Part shown: one piece after another, positions 1 to 8,569 of the stretch | Numbering within the stretch: the stretch's first letter is position 1 | How the letters are laid out: each line of letters opens with the position of its first letter | Assembly (NCBI GenBank): GCA_034658655.1 | Contig: JAYEFQ010000080.1 | Span: 1 to 15,645 of the forward strand | Direction: 5' to 3' | DNA length: 15,645 bases | Origin: JAQIBY01 sp034658655 | Lineage (GTDB): Bacteria > Bacteroidota > Bacteroidia > Bacteroidales > ML635J-15 | Made by a program: the position numbers and the translations under genes | Notes under the pieces: generated by a model | What the model was told of the DNA's origin: nothing | Seen by the model: only the letters and a program-made list of their open reading frames with translations | The model's database searches: none

Positions 1-2
1 TT

Positions 3-1193
3 GAAATTATATCGAATTCAAATACTAATGATGTTGATAAGTTTTTCATGATTGCAGAGGCGCAATTGCATGCTACCGTTATTTATATGGTAAGCAATAA
101 TGAATTAAAAGGCATAAGAAGCTTTAAAAATGGATTTAATGCGTTTCAAAAGTTAGAAGATATTGCTCCTGAAGCGATACAAACTGCAAAAATTCGTGGG
201 CTTTATAATATCTTTCTTGGTTCAGTGCCTGAAAAATATGAGTGGTTAATTGGTGTGCTTGGCATGGAAGGCGATTTTGAACTTGGTGTTAAGAACTTAA
301 AACATGCCTTTGAATACACAAAAACACTCGGAGATAGGTATGAAATCGGGTTTTATTACGCAATGTTTGCTTCCTTTTTCACAGATAATCCGGAAGATTA
401 TTATCATTATTTCAAGAATTTAGATAACAGTTTTTATGCAAATCCGCTCATGCGACAAGGACTTTCTATGTTAGCAGAAGCATCGGGAAACACAAATGAT
501 TGTCTTCAAGTGTTATTAACAAATTATAATAAACAAGGAGATACAGAATACAATTTACTCAATTATCAAATCGGAAATTTTCTTTTATACAAATTAAACC
601 CAGATGCGGGTCAGTATTTAAAATTATATAGAAAAAATAAAGGTTCAGATACTCAAAACCTAAGTGCTGAACGCAGCTTATACTGGCATTACATCATTAC
701 AAATCAATTGAAAAAAGCTAAGGAAATACGCCAAAGCATGATTTTGCTTGCACAAAATGAAAACAACGAACAAGCTGCCTATATAATTCGCGAATTAGAA
801 TCGTATAATACCCCAAATATCCATTTATTAAAAGCACGCTTACTTTACAATGGAGGAGATTATCAGGAAGCGTTAGCACAACTCATTCACTATAATAAAA
901 ACACAAATAATCTGCGTCAAAACACTGAGTATCATTACCGAAAAGCAAACATTAATGAAAAGCTTGAAAACATGGATGCTGCGAAAATTTACTACAAAAA
1001 AACAATGCTTCTCGGCAAAGACCAAAGCTGGTATTTTGCTCCACAGTCTGCGCTAAATCTAGGAAAAATTCATGAAGCAGAAAACAAAAAAGATTTAGCA
1101 AAGCAATATTATAAAATGTGCATTAAAATAAACATCAGTCCGTATAAGGAAAGCATCAATCGTGAAGCTAAGCGTTGCTTAAGGCAATTGTAA
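3..1193 (+). CDS. TPR-type repeat protein, resembling Iml2/TTC39 family (5' partial)
   Basis: The reading frame is open to the left edge: the codons from base 3 to the first ATG at base 48 are all sense, so the true start lies outside the window. The visible ~397 residues are almost entirely helical and rich in Tyr, Leu, Asn and Lys. The C-terminal half has TPR-like pairs, for example around LLKARLLYNGGDYQEALAQL and the final DLAKQYYKMCIKI segment. The stretch GLYNIFLGSVPEKYEWLIGV followed by GDFELGVKNL recalls the eukaryotic Iml2/TTC39 (DUF3808) proteins, which have bacterial relatives; this is from memory of the family pattern. The role is probably protein-protein scaffolding; no catalytic motif is seen. 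It is separated from the downstream block by ~270 nt and a terminator-like hairpin, so it is probably a separate transcription unit. Confidence 0.75.
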   Translation, partial: EIISNSNTNDVDKFFMIAEAQLHATVIYMVSNNELKGIRSFKNGFNAFQKLEDIAPEAIQTAKIRGLYNIFLGSVPEKYEWLIGVLGMEGDFELGVKNLKHAFEYTKTLGDRYEIGFYYAMFASFFTDNPEDYYHYFKNLDNSFYANPLMRQGLSMLAEASGNTNDCLQVLLTNYNKQGDTEYNLLNYQIGNFLLYKLNPDAGQYLKLYRKNKGSDTQNLSAERSLYWHYIITNQLKKAKEIRQSMILLAQNENNEQAAYIIRELESYNTPNIHLLKARLLYNGGDYQEALAQLIHYNKNTNNLRQNTEYHYRKANINEKLENMDAAKIYYKKTMLLGKDQSWYFAPQSALNLGKIHEAENKKDLAKQYYKMCIKINISPYKESINREAKRCLRQL

Positions 1194-1368
1194 AAATAAA
1201 ACACCGAAATTCAAAGCATGTAATGAGACGAGTGTAAAAAGTAGAAAGTTCATAAAGCAGAAAGTTTGTAAGGTTAAATCACTGAATACCAATCGTTTAC
1301 AACAAGACCTAAGGACTGTTTCAATAATAAAATGATTCGGCAAAGACTGTTAATCAACCGCTTAATCT
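1194..1368. other. Intergenic spacer with a short imperfect direct repeat
   Basis: Non-coding spacer. The only structure seen is a 10-bp near-repeat, g(t/c)agaaagtt, at 1241-1250 and 1257-1266 (period 16), in purine-rich DNA. No RNA gene was recognised. Confidence 0.4.
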
Positions 1369-1388
1369 CGACCTTCAGGTCGGTTTTT
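1369..1388 (+). terminator. Probable Rho-independent terminator
   Basis: A 5-bp stem CGACC/GGTCG with loop TTCA is followed by G and five T residues. It lies ~175 nt after the TPR gene stop and ~70 nt before the export operon, separating the two units. The stem is short, so strength is uncertain. Confidence 0.55.
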
Positions 1389-1430
1389 AAAATGACTCCG
1401 AATTTCCTATGCATGCGTTAAAAAAATCCT

Positions 1431-1438
1431 TAACTTTA
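1431..1438 (+). promoter_or_regulatory. Possible -7 element of the export operon promoter
   Basis: TAACTTTA differs at one position from the Bacteroidota -7 consensus TAnnTTTG. No matching -33 TTTG was seen, so this is weak. If real, transcription would start near 1445, after the GTG at 1443, which favours ATG 1461 as the start of the permease. Confidence 0.25.
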
Positions 1439-1460
1439 CACTGTGAAATTCAAATCAAGC

Positions 1461-2300
1461 ATGAAAGCAAGGGATAAAACAAAACGAATGTATCGACAGC
1501 TTAACAATTCACCAGCCAAGCCTTTGGAATACTTGATTCGCAGCTTAAATCAATTCGGTTTGGCCTTTAGTTTTGCAAAAAGTGAATTGCAGGGACGTAA
1601 TGCACAAACCTTTTTAGGATATTTTATCAATCTATTTCAAATATTAATTGCAAGTGGACTTTATTGGCTAATTTTTGGATACATTCTAAAAGTTAATACG
1701 GGAAACATTCCTTTCCCATTGTTTGTGTTAACAGGCTTAATCCCATGGGTATATTTTTCATCAATCATCAGAGAAGCTGGAAACAGCCTGATTGACAACA
1801 AACATTTATTAGATAAAATCTATTTCCCACGGGTAATTTTACCAATAAGTAAATTAATCCCGGGCTTGGTTGACTTTGCAATCGCCTTTGCTGTTGCCAT
1901 TATTTTCCTGTTTTTATTTGGCATGGAGATCCGTTGGCAAATCCTTACAGTTCCTGCGTTTTTAAGCATAATCATATTTAGCGGATTTGCCATCGGTTTA
2001 TGGATTGCAAGCATTTCGGTACGATATCGCGATACATCTCGCCTCATCCCTTACTTAATTAATTTTGGATTTTTCATGACACCGGTGTTTTACCCAAGCA
2101 CAATTGTCCCTGATAATATTAATTTCATCTTATACATTAATCCGGCAGCATTTGCCATTGAAGGATTTCGCTGGGCTATGTTTGAAACCCCATTTCCTGA
2201 TATTTATTATTTATTCAGCTTAATTCCTGTTACAATCTTAGGATTTTGGGGATGGCGTAATTTCAGAAGGAAGGAGAAGTACTATGCCGACCTCATCTAA
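1461..2300 (+). CDS. ABC-2 type polysaccharide export permease (Wzm/TagG/KpsM type)
   Basis: Integral inner-membrane permease, about 279 aa, the usual length for Wzm-type proteins. Six hydrophobic segments can be drawn at roughly residues 51-75, 86-103, 132-154, 162-184, 195-211 and 248-267. Family marks are the cytoplasmic coupling segment KIYFPR (119-124), VRYRD (187-191) and the NP...IEGFRWA stretch from residue 227. It would form the channel through which a lipid-linked glycan crosses the inner membrane, powered by the ATPase encoded directly downstream, which overlaps it by 17 nt. Start choice: ATG 1461 is preferred over an in-frame GTG at 1443, which would add six residues. It is the first gene of the co-directional block. 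Substrate cannot be read from the permease alone; export of teichoic-acid-like or other glycans is equally compatible. Confidence 0.88.
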   Translation: MKARDKTKRMYRQLNNSPAKPLEYLIRSLNQFGLAFSFAKSELQGRNAQTFLGYFINLFQILIASGLYWLIFGYILKVNTGNIPFPLFVLTGLIPWVYFSSIIREAGNSLIDNKHLLDKIYFPRVILPISKLIPGLVDFAIAFAVAIIFLFLFGMEIRWQILTVPAFLSIIIFSGFAIGLWIASISVRYRDTSRLIPYLINFGFFMTPVFYPSTIVPDNINFILYINPAAFAIEGFRWAMFETPFPDIYYLFSLIPVTILGFWGWRNFRRKEKYYADLI

Positions 2301-3456
2301 TAACAATTTTGCCATAAGAATCAGCAATTTGAGCAAAAGCTATTCGCTAAAAAACAAACAAGGAAAAGACGAAAGGCTTATCGCATTAGACAATATTAGC
2401 TTAGACATTAAACAAGGCGAAGCAATCGGCATCATCGGGCCTAACGGTTCCGGAAAAAGCACCTTGCTCAAAATTCTAAGTGAAATTACTGCTCCCGACA
2501 GCGGAAATGTAGAAATCAAAGGTAAAGTTGCCTCTATACTTGAAGTTGGCACAGGTTTTAACCCCGATTTAAGCGGAAGAAAAAACATTTATCTTAACGC
2601 CCGCCTGCACGGCATGAAAAAAGCCGAAGTTGATACCAAATTCGAGCAAATTGTGGAATTATTTGGCTTCGCAAATTTCTTAGACACGCCGGTAAAACAC
2701 TACAGCAGCGGAATGTATATGCGTCTTGCATTTGCAGTAGTAGTGCATATTGATGCTGACATTTATTTGTTTGATGAAGTACTGAGTGTGGGGGATGTAG
2801 AGTTTCAGCGAAAAGCACCAGACACGATTCTAAAATTAAAACAAAAAAACAAGACAGTTCTAATTGTTAGCCACCACTTATCACAAATTGACAGAATCTG
2901 TGATAAACTTGCACTATTTACCACTGGTAAAATTATTCAAAACGGGAATCCTTTTGAAGTTGGGATATTTTATAGCAAAACAAATAAAAATAAAGAGATT
3001 AGAGAAAACACTAGAAACACAGACATTTCAGGTGAAATAGTTATAAATGAAACTATTAAACTAACAATTCAAGATCAAACAGAGAATCAAGAACAGATTG
3101 GGAGAACGCTTAGCATAACAACTTTGCAAGCAGAAGAATGCATCGAGATACAAATTGTTCTTAATAGACGAACTCCGTCAAATATTATTAGTCTCATCTC
3201 ACAAAAACAGGAAACAACTTTAAGGAGAGGTTCAACAAAACTACATATCCAACTTAACAAAGCAGATCTGTTACCCGGCAATTATTCAATTGATTTTTTT
3301 GCATTTAAAAACGGAGTAAATATTGCGTCAAAATTGGATCTTACAGATTTCAGTTTTCAGGACAACAACTCCATCCCTAAAAACCAAAATCCGTATTGGA
3401 TATTTCAAATAGAAACTAATGTTATGCATATAAACTATATCCAAGATGAAGATTAG
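2284..3456 (+). CDS. ABC transporter ATPase, Wzt-type, with C-terminal carbohydrate-binding-like domain
   Basis: Nucleotide-binding partner of the preceding permease, 390 aa. Walker A GPNGSGKST is at residues 52-60, the signature YSSGM at 140-144, Walker B YLFDE at 161-165 followed by VLSVGD, and the switch His in SHH at 196-198. All catalytic elements are present. After the ATPase domain (about 1-230) comes a ~145-residue extension predicted to be mostly beta strand. This matches the layout of Wzt proteins whose C-terminal domain recognises the modified end of the O-polysaccharide. The C-terminal part is poorly conserved in general, and here assignment rests on position and length. The gene overlaps the permease by 17 nt and the next radical SAM gene by 11 nt, so the transporter and the modifying enzymes are translationally coupled. 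Function is inferred as ATP-driven export of a glycan made or decorated by this cluster. Confidence 0.88.
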   Translation: MPTSSNNNFAIRISNLSKSYSLKNKQGKDERLIALDNISLDIKQGEAIGIIGPNGSGKSTLLKILSEITAPDSGNVEIKGKVASILEVGTGFNPDLSGRKNIYLNARLHGMKKAEVDTKFEQIVELFGFANFLDTPVKHYSSGMYMRLAFAVVVHIDADIYLFDEVLSVGDVEFQRKAPDTILKLKQKNKTVLIVSHHLSQIDRICDKLALFTTGKIIQNGNPFEVGIFYSKTNKNKEIRENTRNTDISGEIVINETIKLTIQDQTENQEQIGRTLSITTLQAEECIEIQIVLNRRTPSNIISLISQKQETTLRRGSTKLHIQLNKADLLPGNYSIDFFAFKNGVNIASKLDLTDFSFQDNNSIPKNQNPYWIFQIETNVMHINYIQDED

Positions 3457-4732
3457 CAAATCCATAGCAAAGAAATTTAAAAAATCAACGGATGGACGTT
3501 ATAAACTTTTGTGTTATGCTCCATTTAATACCTTGCGTTTTAATGAAGATGGAAACGTTACAGCTTGTTGTCCGAACACAGAGAATGTATTAGGAAATTT
3601 GTCTAAAAATAGTTTGACTGAAATAATCAAAGGGGATGCACGAAAATCATTGCAAAAACGAATTAAAAGCAGGGATTTGCCTGAAGGTTGCCGGTTTTGT
3701 ACTGATGATTTTTTAAATGAGAATTTTGATGATATTGCGACAAAATGGTATCCTCCAAAGCGTATAAAACACAACAATCCGGTTAACCTTGAATTTAAAA
3801 CTTCTCTGAAATGCAATTTAAATTGTATAATGTGCAGCAATTCCTATCGTGTAAATAACAATCAAGACTCAAATTATTATGATTATGGACAAAACTTCCG
3901 TGATGAAATAAAAAAGCTTATCCCAAATTTAGTAAATACAACCTTTAATGGTGGTGAACCTTTAGTAATTGATCTTTATTATGATATATGGGAAGATATT
4001 ATTGAAATAAATCCGGATTGCTTAATTACTGTCCACACAAGTTTATCAGTTTTACCTAAGCGATTTAAGCGCTTATTAGAAAAAGGGAATTTCAGGATTG
4101 TGGTTTCAATTGATTCGTTCATACCTGAAGTATATGAACAGATAAGAATAAACGCAAAATATTCGGTCGTCAAATCTAATCTTGATTACATACAGACAAA
4201 AATCAAAAATCCACTAGGCTTAAATTTTTGTCCCATGATTAAAAATTGGAGAGAAATTCCTGAGTTTATAAATTTTTGCAACGAAAACAGTATTGAGTTT
4301 AATTTTTCAGTTGTATATTTTCCATTTACAGAAAGTTTGTTTAATGCAGAGGCGTCTGTTTATAGCGAGCGTTTGGCATATCTGAAAAGTGCATATAAAA
4401 ACATTTCTGCTGGTAGTAACAATTCAAAATTTGAATCTTTTTTAAAACGTTTGGAATATTATCAAAACCATATAATTAAAAATCCTGAATTTTATGTAAG
4501 TAAAGAAAAGCTCATCACTTACCTTAGCAAAATTGATGATACCAATTCTCTACTTAAAAATAAAATCAACATGCTTTCAGAGCAAATTGAATCGGGAATT
4601 TATCTCAATCTTTTCAAAGCCTTCGGAAACAATCATAAAAACAGAACAATTAATATCTTAACAGAAATGAATGATAAAGACTTAATTAAAAACACTCAAA
4701 GTTTAAAGCGTAGCAAATATTACAATGCATAA
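3446..4732 (+). CDS. Radical SAM protein with N-terminal SPASM/twitch-like module (paralog 1)
   Basis: 428 aa. The N-terminal module has C23 (CYAPF), C41/C42 (after the DGNVTA stretch), an LGN...SLTEI segment, and C82/C85 (CRFC). This is the layout normally seen at the C-terminus of SPASM/twitch enzymes, where it binds an auxiliary Fe-S cluster. The radical SAM core follows, with C123-x3-C127-x2-C130 for the SAM-binding [4Fe-4S] cluster and FNGGEP at 167-172. The last ~150 residues are helical and of unknown function. NCBI annotates such proteins as twitch domain-containing radical SAM proteins. The substrate is unknown. Its place between a Wzt-type ATPase (11-nt overlap) and two paralogs (8-nt overlap with the next) suggests action on a sugar or glycan. 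Oddity: where the paralogs have TNG after the third strand, this one has TSL (198-200). It may therefore have a shifted SAM or substrate contact. Confidence 0.85.
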   Translation: MKISKSIAKKFKKSTDGRYKLLCYAPFNTLRFNEDGNVTACCPNTENVLGNLSKNSLTEIIKGDARKSLQKRIKSRDLPEGCRFCTDDFLNENFDDIATKWYPPKRIKHNNPVNLEFKTSLKCNLNCIMCSNSYRVNNNQDSNYYDYGQNFRDEIKKLIPNLVNTTFNGGEPLVIDLYYDIWEDIIEINPDCLITVHTSLSVLPKRFKRLLEKGNFRIVVSIDSFIPEVYEQIRINAKYSVVKSNLDYIQTKIKNPLGLNFCPMIKNWREIPEFINFCNENSIEFNFSVVYFPFTESLFNAEASVYSERLAYLKSAYKNISAGSNNSKFESFLKRLEYYQNHIIKNPEFYVSKEKLITYLSKIDDTNSLLKNKINMLSEQIESGIYLNLFKAFGNNHKNRTINILTEMNDKDLIKNTQSLKRSKYYNA

Positions 4733-6098
4733 AAAAATAAAACAATACAAAAAACAATATAGTCATAGCAAGTATATTTGCATGGCTCCTTTTTACAATC
4801 TCACATTTTCATTTCATGGAGAAATATTACCCTGTTTTTATAATAAGCAATATGCTTGGGGGAAATACTACCCTGGAATTGATTATATGCAACTATGGAA
4901 AAATAAGCATTTTAAGAATCTCAGAAAACACATACGCAAGAATAATTTTTCGTATGGATGCCTTGAATGTTATCACCATATTCTTAACGAAAACCACAAC
5001 TTCATTTATGCGGAAAGATATGAGACAGAATTGAAAAACTTAAGTCGAAAGTATCCTATTAGTTTAGAATTTCAAATATCTAATAAATGTAATTTCAGTT
5101 GTGTTATGTGCAATGATGAATGCTCTTCATCAATTTGCAAAAACCAAGGAATTCCAAATAACACACAGTCAGGTTACGACAGTGAATTCCCTAAAAGTCT
5201 CATCCCCTTGCTAAAGCATGCAAAACGGCTTGTTTTTTCAGGTGGTGAACCGTTTATTATTAAAGCTTATGATGAAATCATCAAACTGAGTTTAAAATAT
5301 GGGAAAAATCAAAAATTTTATTTTTCAACCAATGGATCAGCTATCAATGAGCATCAATTTGATTTTATCCAAAAACATCAAGTAGGAATTTCCATGTCTT
5401 TTGATTCAATTGATGAAAAAACATTTAATTTAGTTACTGGAAGTAATAGGTTTGCAACAGTTAAAAAAAATCTGCTTCGCTTAAAAACGATATATGAACA
5501 GAAAACTGAGCCACTTTCTGTGAAAGTTAGCCCTATGCAACAAAATATTCATACGCTTGCAGAAACATTTACCTTTTTGAATGACAATAATTTAGACATT
5601 ACTTTCAATCATGTCAAATATCCTTCAAATTGTAGTTTGTCTGAACTAAAATCAGAGCAGTTAAAAAATATTGTTACAAATCTTAAACAGTTGGATATTA
5701 GGGAAGAAACGCCTGAGCAAAAAGAAAACAAATCACGGTATCGTAATTTTATTTACTACCTTGAAAACACATGTAAAAAGTCAGAAACCAGAGAAAGAGA
5801 ACAAATCAATGGATTTGATGCTTATGAAGCACGCTTTATTTCGCAAATTAATAACTATCTAAAAACAATGAACCTAACAGAATTCAAGAATGCCGATTAT
5901 ATCCTCAACTTAATGTTTGGACATTTAAAAAACGATATAGTAAGAGACGAGTGCATTCGGTATTTTTCTGAACTACCAACTCATTGGTTAATATCAGAGC
6001 TTAGATTTCGCGAAACAAACTCTGACTATGTCAAAAAAAGAGTAAATCAAGTGGCAAATGCATTTCATGATAAATTAAAACCATGTGATAATAAATAA
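4725..6098 (+). CDS. Radical SAM protein with N-terminal SPASM/twitch-like module (paralog 2)
   Basis: 457 aa. N-terminal auxiliary-cluster candidates are C19 (CMAPF), C37 (LPCFYN), C79 and C82 (CLEC). The radical SAM motif is C122-x3-C126-x2-C129, followed by FSGGEP at 171-176 and TNG at 202-204, all conserved. Two extra cysteines, C133 and C138, lie just after the CxxxCxxC loop, where paralog 3 has Tyr and Arg. The region after the core (~170 residues) is charged and helical and has no motif I recognise. The start overlaps paralog 1 by 8 nt (ATG 4725). It is more similar by eye to paralog 3 than to paralog 1, for instance in SSSI-x-KN after the cluster loop. This suggests stepwise duplication followed by specialisation. 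Radical SAM activity is well supported; the substrate and the reaction are not known. Confidence 0.85.
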   Translation: MHKKIKQYKKQYSHSKYICMAPFYNLTFSFHGEILPCFYNKQYAWGKYYPGIDYMQLWKNKHFKNLRKHIRKNNFSYGCLECYHHILNENHNFIYAERYETELKNLSRKYPISLEFQISNKCNFSCVMCNDECSSSICKNQGIPNNTQSGYDSEFPKSLIPLLKHAKRLVFSGGEPFIIKAYDEIIKLSLKYGKNQKFYFSTNGSAINEHQFDFIQKHQVGISMSFDSIDEKTFNLVTGSNRFATVKKNLLRLKTIYEQKTEPLSVKVSPMQQNIHTLAETFTFLNDNNLDITFNHVKYPSNCSLSELKSEQLKNIVTNLKQLDIREETPEQKENKSRYRNFIYYLENTCKKSETREREQINGFDAYEARFISQINNYLKTMNLTEFKNADYILNLMFGHLKNDIVRDECIRYFSELPTHWLISELRFRETNSDYVKKRVNQVANAFHDKLKPCDNK

Positions 6099-6099
6099 G

Positions 6100-7482
6100 A
6101 TGTCAAAAGTTAAAAGAAAAACATACCGACTGTTAAATCGAAATCGTGGAAAACATAAACTACTATGTCATGCTCCATTTACATCAATTAAGATAAGTAT
6201 GGATGGAAGAGTTTCCCCATGTTGTTATAATCGAAGTATGGATGAACTTTATCCGAACAAAAGCTTAATGGACATTTGGCAGGGTTCTACCTTTAATACG
6301 TATCGAAAAAGCATAAAAAAACGAACATTTCCATCTGGCTGTGCAATATGTGAGGAAGCAATTAATAATCAAGAATTTAAGACTGTTAAACTGAAGCAAT
6401 ATGATCATTTATGGACAAATAATAACATGCCATTAAAATTTGAACTTGCTTTAGATAATACATGTAATCTTGAGTGCATTATGTGTAATGGTCGTTATTC
6501 CTCATCCATACGTAAAAACAAAGAAAATCTGCCTCCAATAAAATCTCCATTTAATGATACCTTCAAGGAAGATTTTCGGGATTTTATTCCTTATTTAGAA
6601 GAAACGGTTTTTGCTGGTGGAGAACCATTCTTAATTCCTCTTTACTACGATTTATGGGAAGATATTATTCGTTTAAACCCAGCCTGCAAAATATCAGTTG
6701 TTACAAACGGAACGATACTCAACGACAAAGTAAAAGATTTACTAAATCGAGGGAATTTCAGAATCGACCTTTCATTCGAAGCAAGCACAAAGTCAACTTA
6801 TGAAACCATTCGCAAAAACGCAATATATGAAGACGTACTTGAAAATATGCGATATTTTGGCAAATACATGGAAAATAAAGGGAAAACACTTAACATTCCA
6901 GCATGCCCGCTAAAACAGAACAAAAGCGAAATACCCGACTTGGTCAGATTTTGTAATGAAAATAATTACAATCTAAATTTTGTACACGTCAATAATGCAT
7001 ACAGCCAAGCCTTATACTCTTTAAGTAAAGACGAGCTTAATAAGCTATCACGGTTTTATCAATCGCAAGATTTTGAAAAGCAAGAAACTTCCATTTCAAA
7101 AACAAACATCGATGAATTTAATGACTTGATATTACAAATAAAACAATGGGCACATGATGCTGCTTTACGTGAAACAATGCCTCAAAGATTTGACTTAAAA
7201 GCTGACAAAGTACAAACTATTAAGAATCAAATATTTGATAGCGTTTACAATAAACTTAGTCATCCTGAAAAATCAGAAAATTCGGAGCATTTATTTCAAG
7301 ATTTCAAACAAAAATTTGAAATAATAATAGAGAAACTGCCTGAAAACTACAAAAGTAATCATTTTTATGAACAACTAAGTTCTTTATCGGCAGCAGTAAT
7401 AATTAATGGAGTATTATACCATCACCCAGATGTAATGGTAGATAAATGTATAGAGATATTTTATTATGGCAACAAAACTTAG
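6100..7482 (+). CDS. Radical SAM protein with N-terminal SPASM/twitch-like module (paralog 3)
   Basis: 460 aa from ATG 6100, one base after the stop of paralog 2. An in-frame GTG at 6085 would add five residues and create a 14-nt overlap. N-terminal module: C23 (CHAPF), C41/C42 after DGRVSP, then a SLMDIW segment, and C81/C84 (CAIC). The DGxVxPC and SLxDIW pattern is very close to a classical SPASM/twitch domain, but it precedes the core. Radical SAM core: C122-x3-C126-x2-C129, FAGGEP at 171-176 and TNG at 202-204. The later strand carries SFE where the paralogs have SxD. About 150 C-terminal residues are helical and uncharacterised. The gene overlaps the aminotransferase by 17 nt, tying the radical enzymes to amino-sugar synthesis. 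Likely an oxygen-sensitive cytoplasmic Fe-S enzyme; the substrate is unknown. Confidence 0.85.
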   Translation: MSKVKRKTYRLLNRNRGKHKLLCHAPFTSIKISMDGRVSPCCYNRSMDELYPNKSLMDIWQGSTFNTYRKSIKKRTFPSGCAICEEAINNQEFKTVKLKQYDHLWTNNNMPLKFELALDNTCNLECIMCNGRYSSSIRKNKENLPPIKSPFNDTFKEDFRDFIPYLEETVFAGGEPFLIPLYYDLWEDIIRLNPACKISVVTNGTILNDKVKDLLNRGNFRIDLSFEASTKSTYETIRKNAIYEDVLENMRYFGKYMENKGKTLNIPACPLKQNKSEIPDLVRFCNENNYNLNFVHVNNAYSQALYSLSKDELNKLSRFYQSQDFEKQETSISKTNIDEFNDLILQIKQWAHDAALRETMPQRFDLKADKVQTIKNQIFDSVYNKLSHPEKSENSEHLFQDFKQKFEIIIEKLPENYKSNHFYEQLSSLSAAVIINGVLYHHPDVMVDKCIEIFYYGNKT

Positions 7483-8569
7483 TTTTTTTGGCTTAAACCG
7501 AATGTACCAGCAACATATTAATAATATTTCTGAACTTAGGTTGAAAGCAGATATTTCAGGACAGTTTCTTTCTGGGGAAAACAGCATTTCTTTAGAAAAC
7601 AGCTTATCCGCTCAATTCAAACGAGAATATTCCATCACTGTCGGGAGTGGTACCGATGCATTATTCTTATCATTAAATGCATTAAAAATTCAACCCGATG
7701 ACGAAGTATTAATTCCCGCATTTTCATTTATTGCATCTGCCACTGCAATTACACGCACTGGTGCAAAACCTATTTTTGTTGACATTGATCCCAAAAATGC
7801 ATTGATGGATTTAAGCGATGCAGAACAAAAAATCACCAACAAAACAAAAGCAATTATCTTTGTAGATTTATATGGTAACCTTCCAAACATTAAAGCACTG
7901 GAGGAATTTGCACAAAACCATGATTTAAAACTCATTGAAGATGCAGCACAAGCTATTGGTTCTGAAAGAGATGGAGGAAAAGCCGGCAGCATTGGTGATA
8001 TAAGCATATTTAGCTTTGACCCCACAAAACCAATCCATGCCTTTGGAACAGGCGGTGCCATACTAACCAATAATAAAGAAGTTGCACATTACTGCAAAGC
8101 CGCCAGCCAAAACGGGAAAAACCCCAAAACCGGAAAATACGACCAATTTGGAATAAATAGCCGGATATCAGAATCGCAAGCCGCATTAATTCAATGGCAA
8201 TTAGAAAATTATGAGGAACAATTGGCTGTTCGCAAACAATTAGCAGAACGATATCGCTCCAATTTGAACAAATTACCGGTAGAAATACTCGTTAATGAAC
8301 AATTTCAATATACCGGAAATTTTCACAAATTTGTGATCCAAACGAAACAGCGGGATGCATTAAAGCAGCATTTAGCAAGCCATGGAATTGAAACCCGAAT
8401 TCATTATGCCGAATGCTTGTATTATCATCCGATATTGTCAGATTTTCGTAATCAGTGCTTTAATGCCGAAACTCTGTCAAAAGAAGTGCTTTCTTTGCCA
8501 TTTTATCCGGAGCTAAATATTGCCGAAATTGATTATATTTGTGAGAAAATTAAAACTTTTTACTCATGA
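7466..8569 (+). CDS. DegT/DnrJ/EryC1/StrS-family PLP aminotransferase
   Basis: 367 aa, the normal length for sugar aminotransferases of this fold type I family. Visible motifs: GSGTDAL (60-66, PLP phosphate region), EDAAQAIG (158-165, Asp contacting the pyridine nitrogen), the Schiff-base lysine K188 in SFDPTKP followed by GTGGA, and GINSRISESQAAL (229-241). These enzymes transfer an amino group, usually from glutamate, to a keto-sugar nucleotide. The next gene encodes a PglD-like acyltransferase, with ATGA start/stop overlap. Together they would yield an N-acylated amino sugar. No 4,6-dehydratase or 3,4-ketoisomerase is encoded in the window, so the keto-sugar precursor must come from elsewhere or from one of the radical SAM enzymes. 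The exact sugar (3-amino or 4-amino) cannot be told from sequence here. Confidence 0.9.
   Translation: MATKLSFFGLNRMYQQHINNISELRLKADISGQFLSGENSISLENSLSAQFKREYSITVGSGTDALFLSLNALKIQPDDEVLIPAFSFIASATAITRTGAKPIFVDIDPKNALMDLSDAEQKITNKTKAIIFVDLYGNLPNIKALEEFAQNHDLKLIEDAAQAIGSERDGGKAGSIGDISIFSFDPTKPIHAFGTGGAILTNNKEVAHYCKAASQNGKNPKTGKYDQFGINSRISESQAALIQWQLENYEEQLAVRKQLAERYRSNLNKLPVEILVNEQFQYTGNFHKFVIQTKQRDALKQHLASHGIETRIHYAECLYYHPILSDFRNQCFNAETLSKEVLSLPFYPELNIAEIDYICEKIKTFYS

Noticed and set aside
4816..5034. Plus-strand 72-codon frame inside radical SAM paralog 2
   Set aside because: It overlaps the Cys-rich N-terminal module in another frame; no recognisable content.
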